In this document: in pieces, positions 32,760 to 41,249 of the stretch
Numbering within the stretch: position 1 is the stretch's first letter
Layout: each line of letters opens with the position of its first letter
From: Scandinavium lactucae
GTDB lineage: Bacteria > Pseudomonadota > Gammaproteobacteria > Enterobacterales > Enterobacteriaceae
Direction of reading: 5' to 3'
NCBI RefSeq assembly: GCF_033843265.1
Contig: NZ_JAWXRD010000027.1
Coordinates: 235,996 to 299,995 of the forward strand
DNA length: 64,000 nt
Program-made: the position numbers and the translations under genes
The notes under the pieces: model-generated
What the model was told of the DNA's origin: nothing
Databases searched by the model: none
Seen by the model: only the letters and a program-made list of their open reading frames with translations

Positions 32760-34184
32760 TTAGGTGCTTTTCACGCGCGGGTATTTCCACAGCCAGCGGC
32801 CGCTGACCATCCGCCAATAGAAAGCGACGCCGCGCACTGCCCAGTCGAGGAACATCCCCAACCACACGCCGACCACGCCCCAGCCCAGCACAATCCCAAG
32901 GATGTAACCGGCAACGACGCGGGCCCCCCACATGCTGAACATGGATACCCACATCGCAAATCGGGCGTCACGTGCGCCTTTCAGCCCCGCCGGTAAGACC
33001 CACGATGCAGCCCAAATAGGCATAAACGCGGCGTTAAGCCACAGCAGGTGTTTCACCACCTCTTTTACCTCTGCCTCGTGGGTATAGAAGGAGGCGAACA
33101 GCCCGGCTAACGGCGCGGTGCCCCAGGCAATGGCGGTGAGCACAATCGTCGAAAGCCAGAACACGTGCCGCAGTTGTTTTTCAGCCTGCCCAATCTGACC
33201 TTTGCCCAAACGCTTACCGGTAATAATGGTCGAGGCCGATCCCAGGGCGTTGCCCGGCAGGTTAATCAGTGAGGCCACCGAGAAGGCAATAAAGTTACCG
33301 GCAATCACATCGGTGCCCATTCCGGCGACGAACATTTGGGTCAGCAGTTTCCCACTGTTAAACAGCACCGATTCGATACTGGCTGGAATGCCGATGCCCA
33401 TCACTTCCCAGATAATGGCGAAGTTAAGCGGCTTGATATAACTCTTGAGCGGAATACGCAGCGCCGGATTAAAGCCGACTGCCAGCACCGCAACAATCGC
33501 CACCGCGCCAATATAACGCGAAATCGTCAGGCCCAGCCCCGCGCCGACAAAGCCCATGCCCTGCCAGGAAAAAGCCCCGTAAATCAGGATACTACTGATA
33601 ATAATGTTAAGGATGTTCATCCCGCCATTAATCAGCAACGGTATTTTGGTGTTCCCCGCCCCGCGCAGTGCCCCGCTGCCAATCAGCGCAATCGCTGCTG
33701 CCGGATAGCTCAGCACGGTCAGCTCAAGATAGGTCAGCGCCAGTTCTTTAACATGCGGTGAGGCGGCCCCGGCCACCACTTCAATAATCTCCCGGCCAAA
33801 CAGATGAATGACCACCGCGAGAATAATCGAGAACAAGGTCATGATAACCAAAGACTGACGGGCGGCCGCCCGCGCCTGTTTTCGGTTGCGTTTACCGAGA
33901 CTGAAGGCCACCACTACGGTCGTCCCGAGATCGATAGCGGCAAAAAACGCCATGATAACCATGTTAAAGCTGTCCGCCAGCCCTACCCCGGCCATTGCAT
34001 CCGCCCCGAGCCAGCTCACCAAAAAGGTGCTGAGCACGCCCATCAACAGAACGCAGGTGTTTTCCAGAAAAATAGGCACGGCAAGCGGGGTGATTTCACG
34101 CCAGAACAGTACACGGTAGGTTTTGCGGTTTTTATACCAGGTTGTGCGCGTGACGGCCTGGCTTACTGCGGCAGAGACGTTCAA
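32760..34184 (-). CDS. yeeO: MATE-family flavin exporter YeeO
   Basis: Twelve-helix MATE transporter; E. coli YeeO exports FMN/FAD and some dipeptides. The 474-residue product aligns over the body, e.g. REITPLAVPIFLENTCVLLMGVLSTFLVSWLG and GSGALRGAGNTKIPLLINGGMN. The chosen start is TTG at 34184 with AAGG 8 bases upstream. E. coli annotations are longer at the N-terminus, so the start is uncertain. As in E. coli, it lies beside a tRNA-Asn gene. Confidence 0.92.
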   Translation of the reverse strand: MNVSAAVSQAVTRTTWYKNRKTYRVLFWREITPLAVPIFLENTCVLLMGVLSTFLVSWLGADAMAGVGLADSFNMVIMAFFAAIDLGTTVVVAFSLGKRNRKQARAAARQSLVIMTLFSIILAVVIHLFGREIIEVVAGAASPHVKELALTYLELTVLSYPAAAIALIGSGALRGAGNTKIPLLINGGMNILNIIISSILIYGAFSWQGMGFVGAGLGLTISRYIGAVAIVAVLAVGFNPALRIPLKSYIKPLNFAIIWEVMGIGIPASIESVLFNSGKLLTQMFVAGMGTDVIAGNFIAFSVASLINLPGNALGSASTIITGKRLGKGQIGQAEKQLRHVFWLSTIVLTAIAWGTAPLAGLFASFYTHEAEVKEVVKHLLWLNAAFMPIWAASWVLPAGLKGARDARFAMWVSMFSMWGARVVAGYILGIVLGWGVVGVWLGMFLDWAVRGVAFYWRMVSGRWLWKYPRVKST

Positions 34185-34333
34185 AGGGTGCCTTAGAGAG
34201 AAAGTTGAAACCTCGTTTTAAATGATGAGGGAGAAATGCCAAACCTGCAACGTTGATTTGCGTTTAAATTGTGGGTAAATACAACAAATTGTTGACATAA
34301 CCGACAGTCGCAACGAAAGGTTCCAATAGAGGT

Positions 34334-34361
34334 TTGACAAAAGTTTTTTCGCCGCTAAGAT
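34334..34361 (+). promoter_or_regulatory. Promoter of the fourth tRNA-Asn
   Basis: TTGACA (34334-34339), 16-base spacer, TAAGAT (34356-34361), 15 bases before the tRNA. Confidence 0.75.
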
Positions 34362-34376
34362 AAGCCTCCAACCGAT

Positions 34377-34452
34377 TCCTCTGTAGTTCAGTCGGTAGAA
34401 CGGCGGACTGTTAATCCGTATGTCACTGGTTCGAGTCCAGTCAGAGGAGCCA
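34377..34452 (+). tRNA. tRNA-Asn (anticodon GTT), copy 4, island integration site
   Basis: 76-nt sequence identical to the other three copies. Its last 24 bases plus 8 bases downstream recur at 39557-39588. This marks it as the attachment site used by the island to its right. The tRNA itself is intact. Confidence 0.97.
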
Positions 34453-34460
34453 TATTTAAG
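34429..34460 (+). repeat. Left attachment repeat of the island (attL)
   Basis: 32-bp direct repeat starting GTTCGAGTCCAGTCAGAGGA and ending ATATTTAAG, spanning the T arm, acceptor stem and CCA of tRNA-Asn plus 8 bases. An exact copy is at 39557-39588. The structure is the classic footprint of tyrosine-recombinase integration into a tRNA 3' end. Confidence 0.9.
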
Positions 34461-34462
34461 GG

Positions 34463-34489
34463 AAGCAGACGTTCACTGACGTCTGCTTT
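34463..34489 (+). terminator. Hairpin downstream of the fourth tRNA-Asn
   Basis: AAGCAGACGT-TCACTG-ACGTCTGCTT, 10-bp stem followed by TCTGC; replaces the native tRNA terminator, which is now beyond the island at 39589. Confidence 0.75.
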
Positions 34490-34624
34490 CTGCATTTCTA
34501 TCAATTTGTTACCCCCTTCTTCAGGTTCACCCTCGTTCACTAAAAACCACTCGAAGCCATACCCATTTGCTGGTAAAAATGTTGGCAATGGTAGTGATCT
34601 TACCCACGTAAGGTGGACACGGCC

Positions 34625-35496
34625 CTAAGCGAAGTTCTGGTTTTCAAACTGTTCCGGGCTGAGGCCGCCACAGGCACTGTGACGACGCCACCGATTGTAA
34701 TCACACTCGATATAATTAAACACCGTCGTCCGCATTATTTCCCGGCTGATAAAGCGTTCCCCGTGGATACATTCCACTTTCTGCGAATGGAGAAGCTTTC
34801 CGCGCAGGCATTGTCGTAACAACATCCTTTGGCACTCATGCTACCGTGCAGATTATGCCGCTTCAGCAGTACCTGATAGTCCCCCGAACAGTATTGCCCG
34901 CCGCGATCGGTGTGGACAATGACATTTCCCGGTCGCTTACGTCGCCAGAGTGCCATCTGCAGCGCATTGCAGGCCAGCAGCGCATCGCAGGCCAGCTGCG
35001 CTGTCATCCGCGGCGACATTGAGCAGCCGATGACAGCCCGCGACCACAGGTCAATCACCACCGCGAGGTACAGCCAGCCCTCGTCGGTGCGAAGATACGT
35101 GATGTCTCCTGCCCACTTCTGATTCGGGCCACTCGCGTAAAAATCCTGTTTCAGCAGATTTTCAGACACCAGCAGGCCATGTTCTCTGTAGCTGACCGGG
35201 CTGAACTTCCGGGCAGCCTTTGCACAAAGTCCCTGACGTCGCAGGCTGGCGGCAATGGTTTTGACGTTGTACTCACGCAGTTCGCCAGCGAGACGAGGCG
35301 CACCATAACGCTGTTTTGCCTCAGTGAATGCCTTACGGACAGCAGTATCACAGACGAGCCGGAACTGCTGACGTGGTGTTATCTGCTGACGACGCAGACG
35401 CCAGGCATACCAGCCGCTGCGGGCGACCTGCAGTACCCGGCACAGGTTTTTGACGCTGAACTCAGCCCGATGATTTTCGATAAAGACATACTTCAT
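34625..35496 (-). pseudogene. IS3-type transposase OrfB, frameshifted
   Basis: DDE (rve-domain) transposase, normally about 288 residues as an OrfAB fusion. The N-terminal part reads in one frame from 35496 (MKYVFIENHRAEFSVKNLC) with the acidic residues in AGDITYLRTD and VIVHTDRGGQY. Near 34791 one T is missing in the ESFFHS codons, and the C-terminal 50 residues (KVECIHGERFISREIM...LSPEQFENQNFA) continue in another frame to 34625. Relative to IS3 there is also a small duplication (LACDALLACNALQM) and a short deletion near GELREYNVKT. Non-functional as read. Confidence 0.9.
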
Positions 35497-35792
35497 TTCA
35501 GACGTCTGGCGAAGGATGTCGCGGCCTTTTGGAGAATGGCCAGTTCCTCTGCCTGTTCCGCCAGTTGGCGTTTAAGACGGGCAATTTCAACGGACATTTC
35601 CTGCTCACGTTCGGAAGAGCTGCGGGCATTGTTAATCTTGCTGCGCCATGCGTAGAGCTGGGATTCGTACAGACTGAGTTCCCGGGCAGCGGCAGCAACA
35701 CCGATACGTTCCGCAAGCTTCAGGGCTTCGTTGCGGAATTCAGGTGTGTGCTGTTTGCGGGGCTTCTTATTGGTTGATGCTGGTTTTGTCAT
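35493..35792 (-). CDS. IS3-type transposase OrfA
   Basis: 99-residue HTH_Tnp_1 protein (KPRKQHTPEFRNEALKLAER...ARELSLYESQLYAWRSK) followed by a leucine-zipper-like helix (EIARLKRQLAEQAEELAILQKAA). It matches IS3 OrfA in length and sequence and overlaps orfB by four bases (ATGA). Intact, but its partner orfB is broken. Confidence 0.92.
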   Translation of the reverse strand: MTKPASTNKKPRKQHTPEFRNEALKLAERIGVAAAARELSLYESQLYAWRSKINNARSSSEREQEMSVEIARLKRQLAEQAEELAILQKAATSFARRLK

Positions 35793-35856
35793 GAGTCACC
35801 TCTGGTTGAGAGTTTACTCACTTAGTCGTGTGCCCACTATTCGCGGGTAGGATCAG

Positions 35857-35983
35857 ATGGCCTAAGCAACGGATCAATGCCCCAATATTTATTGTCATTT
35901 ATATAATCCCATTGATGAGAAGGGATAAAAGTTGAAGCAGCACCCAAGGTATTTCGTGCTGCTTCAGAGATATTTGTAATGTA
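35857..35983 (-). pseudogene. Truncated reading-frame remnant next to the IS element
   Basis: Directly after the immunity gene stop the same frame stays open on the minus strand for about 42 codons (SEAARNTLGAASTFIPS..., then WDYINDNKYWGIDPLLRP) until the IS border. It has protein-like composition but no start codon. It may be a displaced orphan toxin C-terminus or the 5' part of a gene cut by the IS. No family recognised. Confidence 0.4.
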
Positions 35984-36238
35984 TTAGACACTGCCGCCTG
36001 AAATCTGTAGAGAGTGATCAGAGGAATAGAATTTTTTACATAGCAAGCGCTCTAATTTAATCGCTTGGTTTTCATTAATATTATAAACACCAATTCCTAA
36101 TGAAAATTCCTTTTTATCCTCTTCACTCCACCCCATAATTTCAGCTACATCTGACAGTTTATTCTCTGGGATTTCAATTTCAAGAAGCAACGCCTCATCC
36201 ACTTTACTATATACATCAATAGTATACGATATCGTCAT
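35984..36238 (-). CDS. Putative immunity protein for the rRNase toxin
   Basis: 84-residue acidic protein (MTISYTIDVYSKVDEALLLE...EIMGWSEEDKKEFSLGIGVYN) directly downstream of the toxin, overlapping its stop by four bases (ATGA). Position, size and acidity fit an immunity protein that binds the basic RNase domain. Its sequence is not like the classical colicin E3 immunity protein Im3 (also about 84 residues), so it may be a different immunity family. Role inferred from context. Its Lys/Asn-rich, AT-rich composition differs from the backbone. Confidence 0.7.
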   Translation of the reverse strand: MTISYTIDVYSKVDEALLLEIEIPENKLSDVAEIMGWSEEDKKEFSLGIGVYNINENQAIKLERLLCKKFYSSDHSLQISGGSV

Positions 36239-37812
36239 TTTTCCACCTTTCTTGTTGGGTCTGCGGGTTTTGTTTGCTCACCAGTGATATGATTAAATTC
36301 ACCTAAATGATTGCGACCTGAACGATCATAAACTTCTACCGTGCCATGTTGAGAATCCCACTCATAGATTTTTCCTTTTGAATCTTTCCAACGATTACGT
36401 AGTTTCCCACCTCCCTTAACAGGTGTTTTAGCTTGCGCTTTTTTGGCATCAGGATACGCAGGTAGTGGAGGATTTTCTTTCGGCGGAGTGTAGTATTTAT
36501 GATCCGCGTTTATATAAATATAAATCGGCGGAATAGCCGATATAGGCAGAACAAGAATGTAATCCGCAAAATTCTTTTCCTCCGGCGCAGGGCTGGTTGT
36601 AGTATCAATACTGGTATTTTCCGGCAGCGGATCAACAATAACAGGGTTAGGTATTCTTACCGGGTTCTGGTTGCCTGTATTTGAAGGAACATTGACACCT
36701 GAACTGTCTGGCGTCCAGATGATGGTAATACGCGGATCTTCCTCTGTAGTGAACGTATACGCCTTACGGCTGCTGTCCCACTCCATTTTGCGCACACGCA
36801 CCATATCTTTACCCGGTGGCGTATGCCAGCCATGAGGAACCGGATTACCTTTATCGTCTTGTTCCCATGTATAACGCACGCGGCTTGGCGCTTCACGCAT
36901 TTGCTCCAGCCTCATGCGGTCAATAAAATCCTGTTCACCGTCATTGAGTCTTCCGGGCATCATTCCCATCACGACTGCGGCGATGGGAGCACCGGGACCG
37001 CTGGCGGCTATTCTTCCGAGTCCGGTTGCCATTTCCCCAAGTTTTACCGCCCATGTTCCTGACGTGATGGCACTTCCACCTACCAACCCAAGAACGCTGG
37101 CACCTTCAACAGCCATCTGAGCATTAGCAGCACTTGTAGCTGCTGCTGTTGCCAGCTGGTATTCAATTTCCTCATGATTACCGTTCAGCCATTTATACAG
37201 GGCGCTTCGCTTCTTCGGCTTTGGAATATCTTCAACAGGTTTCTTTTTCTTGGCGGTCTGAGCATGTTGAGGAACATCAGTATCTGATGCTGGATCGGCA
37301 GAAGAAACAGACTGATAAAATGCCATTGAAGCAAAATTGGTATGAGGCTCCTGATCTTCTCCGGCATCATTACAGCCCTCACCACGAAGGCAGGATTTGG
37401 CGAATACCCGATTGCGGTCACGCTCTTCAGCCAGTTGTTTAGTTCTTTCTTCTTCTGCGGCCTTACGTTCAGCAACCAGTGCTGCAAGGGCTGCAATGGA
37501 AGGATCCGGGCCTCTTCCAACCCATTGTCCTGCTGGTGCGATAATCCAGTTAGACCCGGAAGGACAGGCACAGCGCACGATTGAACCATCAACCGCCGCT
37601 ATTTTTCCATTATTGGTATCTCGGGGTTCACCGGATACGATAACCCCTACCTCACCACATTTAGGGCATGGGGTTGTTTTATCCCCAACGCGAACAACCC
37701 TGCGCCCATGTTCAGTATCATTGGACATTGAGGCAATGCATTCAGCACCCGTGGTTGTTTTATCACCCTCAAGTGCGGTTCCTCTTCCATAACAGTCAGA
37801 TCGATTTCCCAT
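36235..37812 (-). CDS. PAAR-pyocin S-type effector with colicin E3-like 16S rRNase domain
   Basis: Start at 37812 (MGNRSDCYGRGTALEGDKTT), coupled to the upstream stop, gives 525 residues. Domains: PAAR tip domain (1-95; GDKTTTGAECIAS, RVGDKTTPCPKCGEVG, DGSIVRCACPSG); charged linker with EERTKQLAEERDRN coiled coil; Ala/Gly-rich membrane-active segment (about 220-285); pyocin_S-like domain (about 305-435, ending ILVLPISAIPPIYIYI); C-terminal colicin E3-type ribonuclease (about 460-525). The rRNase catalytic triad of E3 (Asp510, His513, Glu517) is matched by Asp486, His489 and Glu493 in IYEWDSQHGTVEVY. Expected to be delivered on a type VI secretion spike and to cut 16S rRNA at the decoding site. 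No secretion genes are in the window. Confidence 0.88.
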   Translation of the reverse strand: MGNRSDCYGRGTALEGDKTTTGAECIASMSNDTEHGRRVVRVGDKTTPCPKCGEVGVIVSGEPRDTNNGKIAAVDGSIVRCACPSGSNWIIAPAGQWVGRGPDPSIAALAALVAERKAAEEERTKQLAEERDRNRVFAKSCLRGEGCNDAGEDQEPHTNFASMAFYQSVSSADPASDTDVPQHAQTAKKKKPVEDIPKPKKRSALYKWLNGNHEEIEYQLATAAATSAANAQMAVEGASVLGLVGGSAITSGTWAVKLGEMATGLGRIAASGPGAPIAAVVMGMMPGRLNDGEQDFIDRMRLEQMREAPSRVRYTWEQDDKGNPVPHGWHTPPGKDMVRVRKMEWDSSRKAYTFTTEEDPRITIIWTPDSSGVNVPSNTGNQNPVRIPNPVIVDPLPENTSIDTTTSPAPEEKNFADYILVLPISAIPPIYIYINADHKYYTPPKENPPLPAYPDAKKAQAKTPVKGGGKLRNRWKDSKGKIYEWDSQHGTVEVYDRSGRNHLGEFNHITGEQTKPADPTRKVEK

Positions 37813-38300
37813 TACGCCACCTCTACAGATAACAGGAAATCCTCCGGCATCTCTTCTCCTATACGACCTACAATCATCTGTCCATCGCACGGTGTGCTGA
37901 TAATCTCATCTCCGTTATCCAGATGGCTGTTGACCAGTGCTACACCACGACCATTCACTTCACTCATTCTACCCGCACCAGTGACAATTTTCGCCGTTCT
38001 CCCATCAGGGTAAACAACATCATCACCAACCAGCGCAACATTAACCTTACTACCATCTGAAAGTTCGATTTCGTTTCCGTTGTATGCTGCACGAACTGTT
38101 CCGCCCTCTCTGGTAAGGCTGCCATCCACTGCAATACGGTATATGGCATTAACAGGATGCTGGCGGCAATATTCCTGCTGGTCAGAGATGAGCGCCCGCG
38201 TTTCATCATTCATTCCGGCCAGTTGTTCCGCCGTAAACGGTGATTGATCCATTGTTGCCAGCACTTCCTGGGTCAGTTCATTGTTGTATTGACGATCCAT
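37812..38300 (-). CDS. PAAR-like protein preceding the toxin
   Basis: 162-residue protein from the ATG at 38300 (MDRQYNNELTQEVLATMDQS), with AAGGAA just upstream; the frame from 38372 is less likely. The N-terminal ~45 residues are helical and acidic. The C-terminal part carries a repeat pattern recalling PAAR proteins (VALVGDDVVYPDGRTAKIVTGAG, then VNGRGVALVNSHLDNGDEII). Its stop shares one base with the effector start, so the two are translated together. It probably helps load or cap the effector; this is inference. I know no gene symbol. Confidence 0.6.
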   Translation of the reverse strand: MDRQYNNELTQEVLATMDQSPFTAEQLAGMNDETRALISDQQEYCRQHPVNAIYRIAVDGSLTREGGTVRAAYNGNEIELSDGSKVNVALVGDDVVYPDGRTAKIVTGAGRMSEVNGRGVALVNSHLDNGDEIISTPCDGQMIVGRIGEEMPEDFLLSVEVA

Positions 38301-38372
38301 TTCCTTTTCCTTGTCATTTTTGTGGTTAAGCTGATGCAATACTAACCGATCCTTAATTTGACTTAAAAGCAT

Positions 38373-39556
38373 TATCTATCATAATGCTAAGACATGGTTT
38401 CGAAGCAATAACAGACGAATTCTGATCCCAACTGATAGCTACAGGATGTGTTTTCCAGCCTTACAGAGATCCCAGTATTCTGTTCAGCAACAGAATAGTT
38501 TTTAATCTATCGCTATATTCAAAGCCGGATAAATTATCCTGTGTATTTTATCTGAAATCTTTTAAATAGCATTTTTAACCAATATATCATTTCAGGTCTT
38601 TGAACTGAGAACAATCGTCCCATAGAATGGGAAAAACGTTTTTAACGCAGCCCACTATGATTGTCATCAACAATCACATGGCTGAACAGGACTTGCTCCT
38701 GCTAATGATGGATTTATCTATAAAAAATCGCGGCGTCAGCCGCCAGTGATGTTGAAGAAAATGTATAAGCATAGAAATAAGCAGCGTTTTGTGATTGTAT
38801 AAAACAATTACTTGCTGTCTATAACATAAAGTGAAATTAAGCAGGAAACACAATAAAAACCTCTTGTACGGAAACCAACATTTTTTCTATGGAAACTTTC
38901 ATATTCCCTGCTATTAATGAACGTAATTTCACAAAGGTGTATTACTTTTTCCACATTTATTTTTGATTTAACAAATCAGACAGCACGTAATCGATTAAGA
39001 ACATACAGCCAGTGAAATCTTATTGGTTTTATTTTAAATCACTTAGAATCGTTCCCGTGGCGTTTTATCACTATTCCTGACAGACAACTCCGATCTTTAT
39101 TCTGTCATCTAAAATACGTTATCATTGATCACCAACATCAATTTGACATTATTTCCCCTATTGGATGGAAAAACCATTTCTTCGATACATTTTCTTTATA
39201 GCATAAAAGTTAACCCATTCAACATGATAGAGAAAGTGAAAAAGAGGGGACGGGTTTTCAAAATGCTGTGAGACCAGATAAGTGACCTTGGAGGCCAATA
39301 CTTCAATCTTGACTAAACATCTTTTATTTACTAAAAAATAACTAATTGTTTTATATCAATTACTTTCTCCAAGATAGCAACAACATCATATTGACAGTGA
39401 AAGAATGGTAAGGTACTCATAGTCAAATGTTTATAACAACAACTAATTGTTTTTAATTGACATTTTTATCATAAGAAAACAATAATGATGGTAAATATGT
39501 TGGTAAATAACTGTCTTGTTTTAACAATCCCATAAATAGAAAGGAATACAGATGAA
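38373..39556. other. AT-rich stretch without recognisable genes inside the island
   Basis: About 1.2 kb with strong AT bias, no reading frame of 60 codons or more on either strand, no tRNA, no clear terminator and no repeat array that I can see. It should contain the promoter of the toxin unit at its left end and may be the decayed remains of other cargo. Confidence 0.6.
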
Positions 39557-39588
39557 GTTCGAGTCCAGTCAGAGGAGCCATATTTAAG
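39557..39588 (+). repeat. Right attachment repeat of the island (attR)
   Basis: Exact 32-bp copy of 34429-34460 (3' end of tRNA-Asn and 8 flanking bases) with no tRNA body upstream. It is followed at 39589 by a tRNA-type terminator hairpin matching those after the other tRNA-Asn copies. So this is the original chromosomal side of the insertion. Confidence 0.9.
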
Positions 39589-39618
39589 AAGCCTGCTCAG
39601 GAAACTGAGCGGGCTTTT
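39589..39618 (+). terminator. Displaced native terminator of the fourth tRNA-Asn
   Basis: AAGCCTGCTCAG-GAAA-CTGAGCGGGCTT plus T5, the same architecture as the terminators at 17751 and 20176. It now lies 5.1 kb from its tRNA because of the island. Confidence 0.85.
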
Positions 39619-39641
39619 TGCTTTTTCGTCTTAGCGACTAT

Positions 39642-40577
39642 TCAGAACTGCCCGGCCTTTGTCGCACCCGCGCCGATCATTACCGGCATCCCGGAACGGC
39701 GCGTTAACGCGGCACTGACGACGCTGGCATCCACGTCGACTCCCTGGGTGGCTGCGTGCAATGCCGGGGTCATCGGGAGCGGAACTTTCCTGTCAGATTC
39801 AAACTCGGCCCGGTTGCGGGACAGTGGCTCATGCACCTCCAGCCAGCGGCTTCCATCTGGCTCCACGGTGGTTTTCACCGGCCTATCAATCAACTGGACG
39901 CGCGTTCCCACCGGCACGGTATCAAACAGATATTTGATGTCGTCTTTACGCAGTCGGATACATCCCTGACTCACGCGCAGACCGATCCCAAAGTTGGCAT
40001 TGGTGCCGTGGATGGCGTACAGCTTGCCGATATAAATGGCGTAGAGCCCCATCGGGTTATCCTCACCCGGGGGAACGAACGCTGGCAAGGTTTTCCCCTC
40101 TTTCGCATATTCACGCCGGGTATTCGCCGTTGGAGTCCAGGCTGGCGCTTCTTGCTTACGCTCCACTTTCGTCACCCAGTTACGCGGCGTTTCACGTCCG
40201 GCCTGACCAATGCCAATCGGTAACACCTCCACCGTGTTACCGTCTGCCGGGTAGTAATACAGCCGCATTTCGGCGACGTTAATTACAATCCCCTCGTGGA
40301 CCGTGTCCGGCAGGATCAGCTGCTGCGGAATGGTCAACGGCGTTCCGACTTTGGGCAGGAACGGATCGACACCGGGATTAGCCTCCAGCATATTGCTGAA
40401 TCCCTGCCCATACTGCGCGGCAAAATACTCCAGCGGCTGGGTATTCCCCTCCGGCACGGTAACGGTAATCGGTGCGCCGATCAGACGGCTACCTTCAGGC
40501 GGCAGCGGATAGCTGACCGCAAGAGCGCTGTGGGTCACGGCGGTGAGCACCAGGGCAAGCGAAAGCGAACGGATCAT
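39642..40577 (-). CDS. ldtA: L,D-transpeptidase LdtA (ErfK)
   Basis: Periplasmic YkuD-family enzyme that attaches Braun lipoprotein to meso-diaminopimelate of peptidoglycan. Start at 40577 (MIRSLSLALVLTAVTHSALA) gives 311 residues with a signal peptide cleaved near residue 21; the longer frame is rejected. A LysM-like segment (NTQPLEYFAAQYGQGFSNML) is followed by the YkuD domain with the catalytic HGTNANFGIGLRVSQGCIRL (Cys nucleophile). E. coli LdtA is 310 residues. Same neighbour (tRNA-Asn) as in E. coli. Confidence 0.96.
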   Translation of the reverse strand: MIRSLSLALVLTAVTHSALAVSYPLPPEGSRLIGAPITVTVPEGNTQPLEYFAAQYGQGFSNMLEANPGVDPFLPKVGTPLTIPQQLILPDTVHEGIVINVAEMRLYYYPADGNTVEVLPIGIGQAGRETPRNWVTKVERKQEAPAWTPTANTRREYAKEGKTLPAFVPPGEDNPMGLYAIYIGKLYAIHGTNANFGIGLRVSQGCIRLRKDDIKYLFDTVPVGTRVQLIDRPVKTTVEPDGSRWLEVHEPLSRNRAEFESDRKVPLPMTPALHAATQGVDVDASVVSAALTRRSGMPVMIGAGATKAGQF

Positions 40578-40692
40578 AATTTCCCTATTATCAGACGTGA
40601 TGGCACTACGATTACTATAGCGCTCCACATTGAGAGCGCAATCTTCCTCATTTAACTGGCCCGACCCCGAGGAACTGGCATTGTAGCTGCCA

Positions 40693-40722
40693 TAAAAAAA
40701 CCCCGCATCGGCGCGGGGTTTT
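40693..40722 (-). terminator. Terminator of tmaR
   Basis: AACCCCGC-GCCGAT-GCGGGGTT on the minus strand followed by T7, 28 bases after the tmaR stop. Confidence 0.9.
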
Positions 40723-40749
40723 ACATTCAGCTCACTGCGAAGCGCAAAC

Positions 40750-41085
40750 TTACTCGGATTTCGGTTCTGCCGTTTTCAGTTCGCCCATCACTTTCAGCTT
40801 TTTAGAGATCTCGCGACGCTCTTTCGACAGCTCAGCATTTTTGATGATGTAGTCGTCAACGCGATCTTCATAGTCGGTTTTCATGCTGGCGATGATGCCC
40901 TGAATGGCTTCAACGCTCATGCCTGGTTTGATGTAGTCGCTGAGGTTATCAAGCAGCAGCACACGCTTCTGGTTGTCACGGACCTTTTTCTCAACGTCCT
41001 GAATTTCGCGCTGCAGTTTGTTTTTACGACGGAACAGACGAACAAACTCCAGAACGTCCTGGAACGAAGGTTTGGTTGTTTCCAT
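40750..41085 (-). CDS. tmaR: PTS polar-localisation regulator TmaR (YeeX)
   Basis: 111-residue, highly charged, mostly helical coiled-coil protein (METTKPSFQDVLEFVRLFRRKNKLQREIQDVEKK), nearly identical to E. coli YeeX/TmaR (109). It clusters at a cell pole and sequesters EI of the phosphotransferase system, tuning sugar uptake. Monocistronic between its own terminator and yeeA. Confidence 0.96.
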   Translation of the reverse strand: METTKPSFQDVLEFVRLFRRKNKLQREIQDVEKKVRDNQKRVLLLDNLSDYIKPGMSVEAIQGIIASMKTDYEDRVDDYIIKNAELSKERREISKKLKVMGELKTAEPKSE

Positions 41086-41249
41086 TTTTACACCCCTGAT
41101 AATTGAGATTCGGATTCGTAAAACAGCCGCTAAGGGTAAACATAACTGCTGGCGGCCGTGAATGACAATGGTTTTTGCTCTGGGTTCATCATAACCCTAA
41201 ACGCAGCTGAATCGAAACAAGCGCAGGATAAACCCTGATCATATGGATG

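Larger units (their letters stand above)
34595..35855 (-). mobile_element. IS3-group insertion sequence (IS3 family), decayed
   Basis: 1,261-bp element with terminal inverted repeats TGATCTTACCCACGTAAGG / TGATCCTACCCGCGAATAG, orfA and orfB in overlapping frames on the minus strand. The proteins are close relatives of those of E. coli IS3 (1,258 bp). The flanks TAG and GAT do not form a target duplication. orfB has a frameshift and internal indels, so the copy is probably not autonomously mobile. Confidence 0.93.

Noticed and set aside
34388..34588. Minus-strand frame between the tRNA-Asn and the IS as an integrase remnant
   Set aside because: It runs through the tRNA gene itself and shows no tyrosine-recombinase motif (no R-H-R-Y pattern), so I do not claim an integrase.
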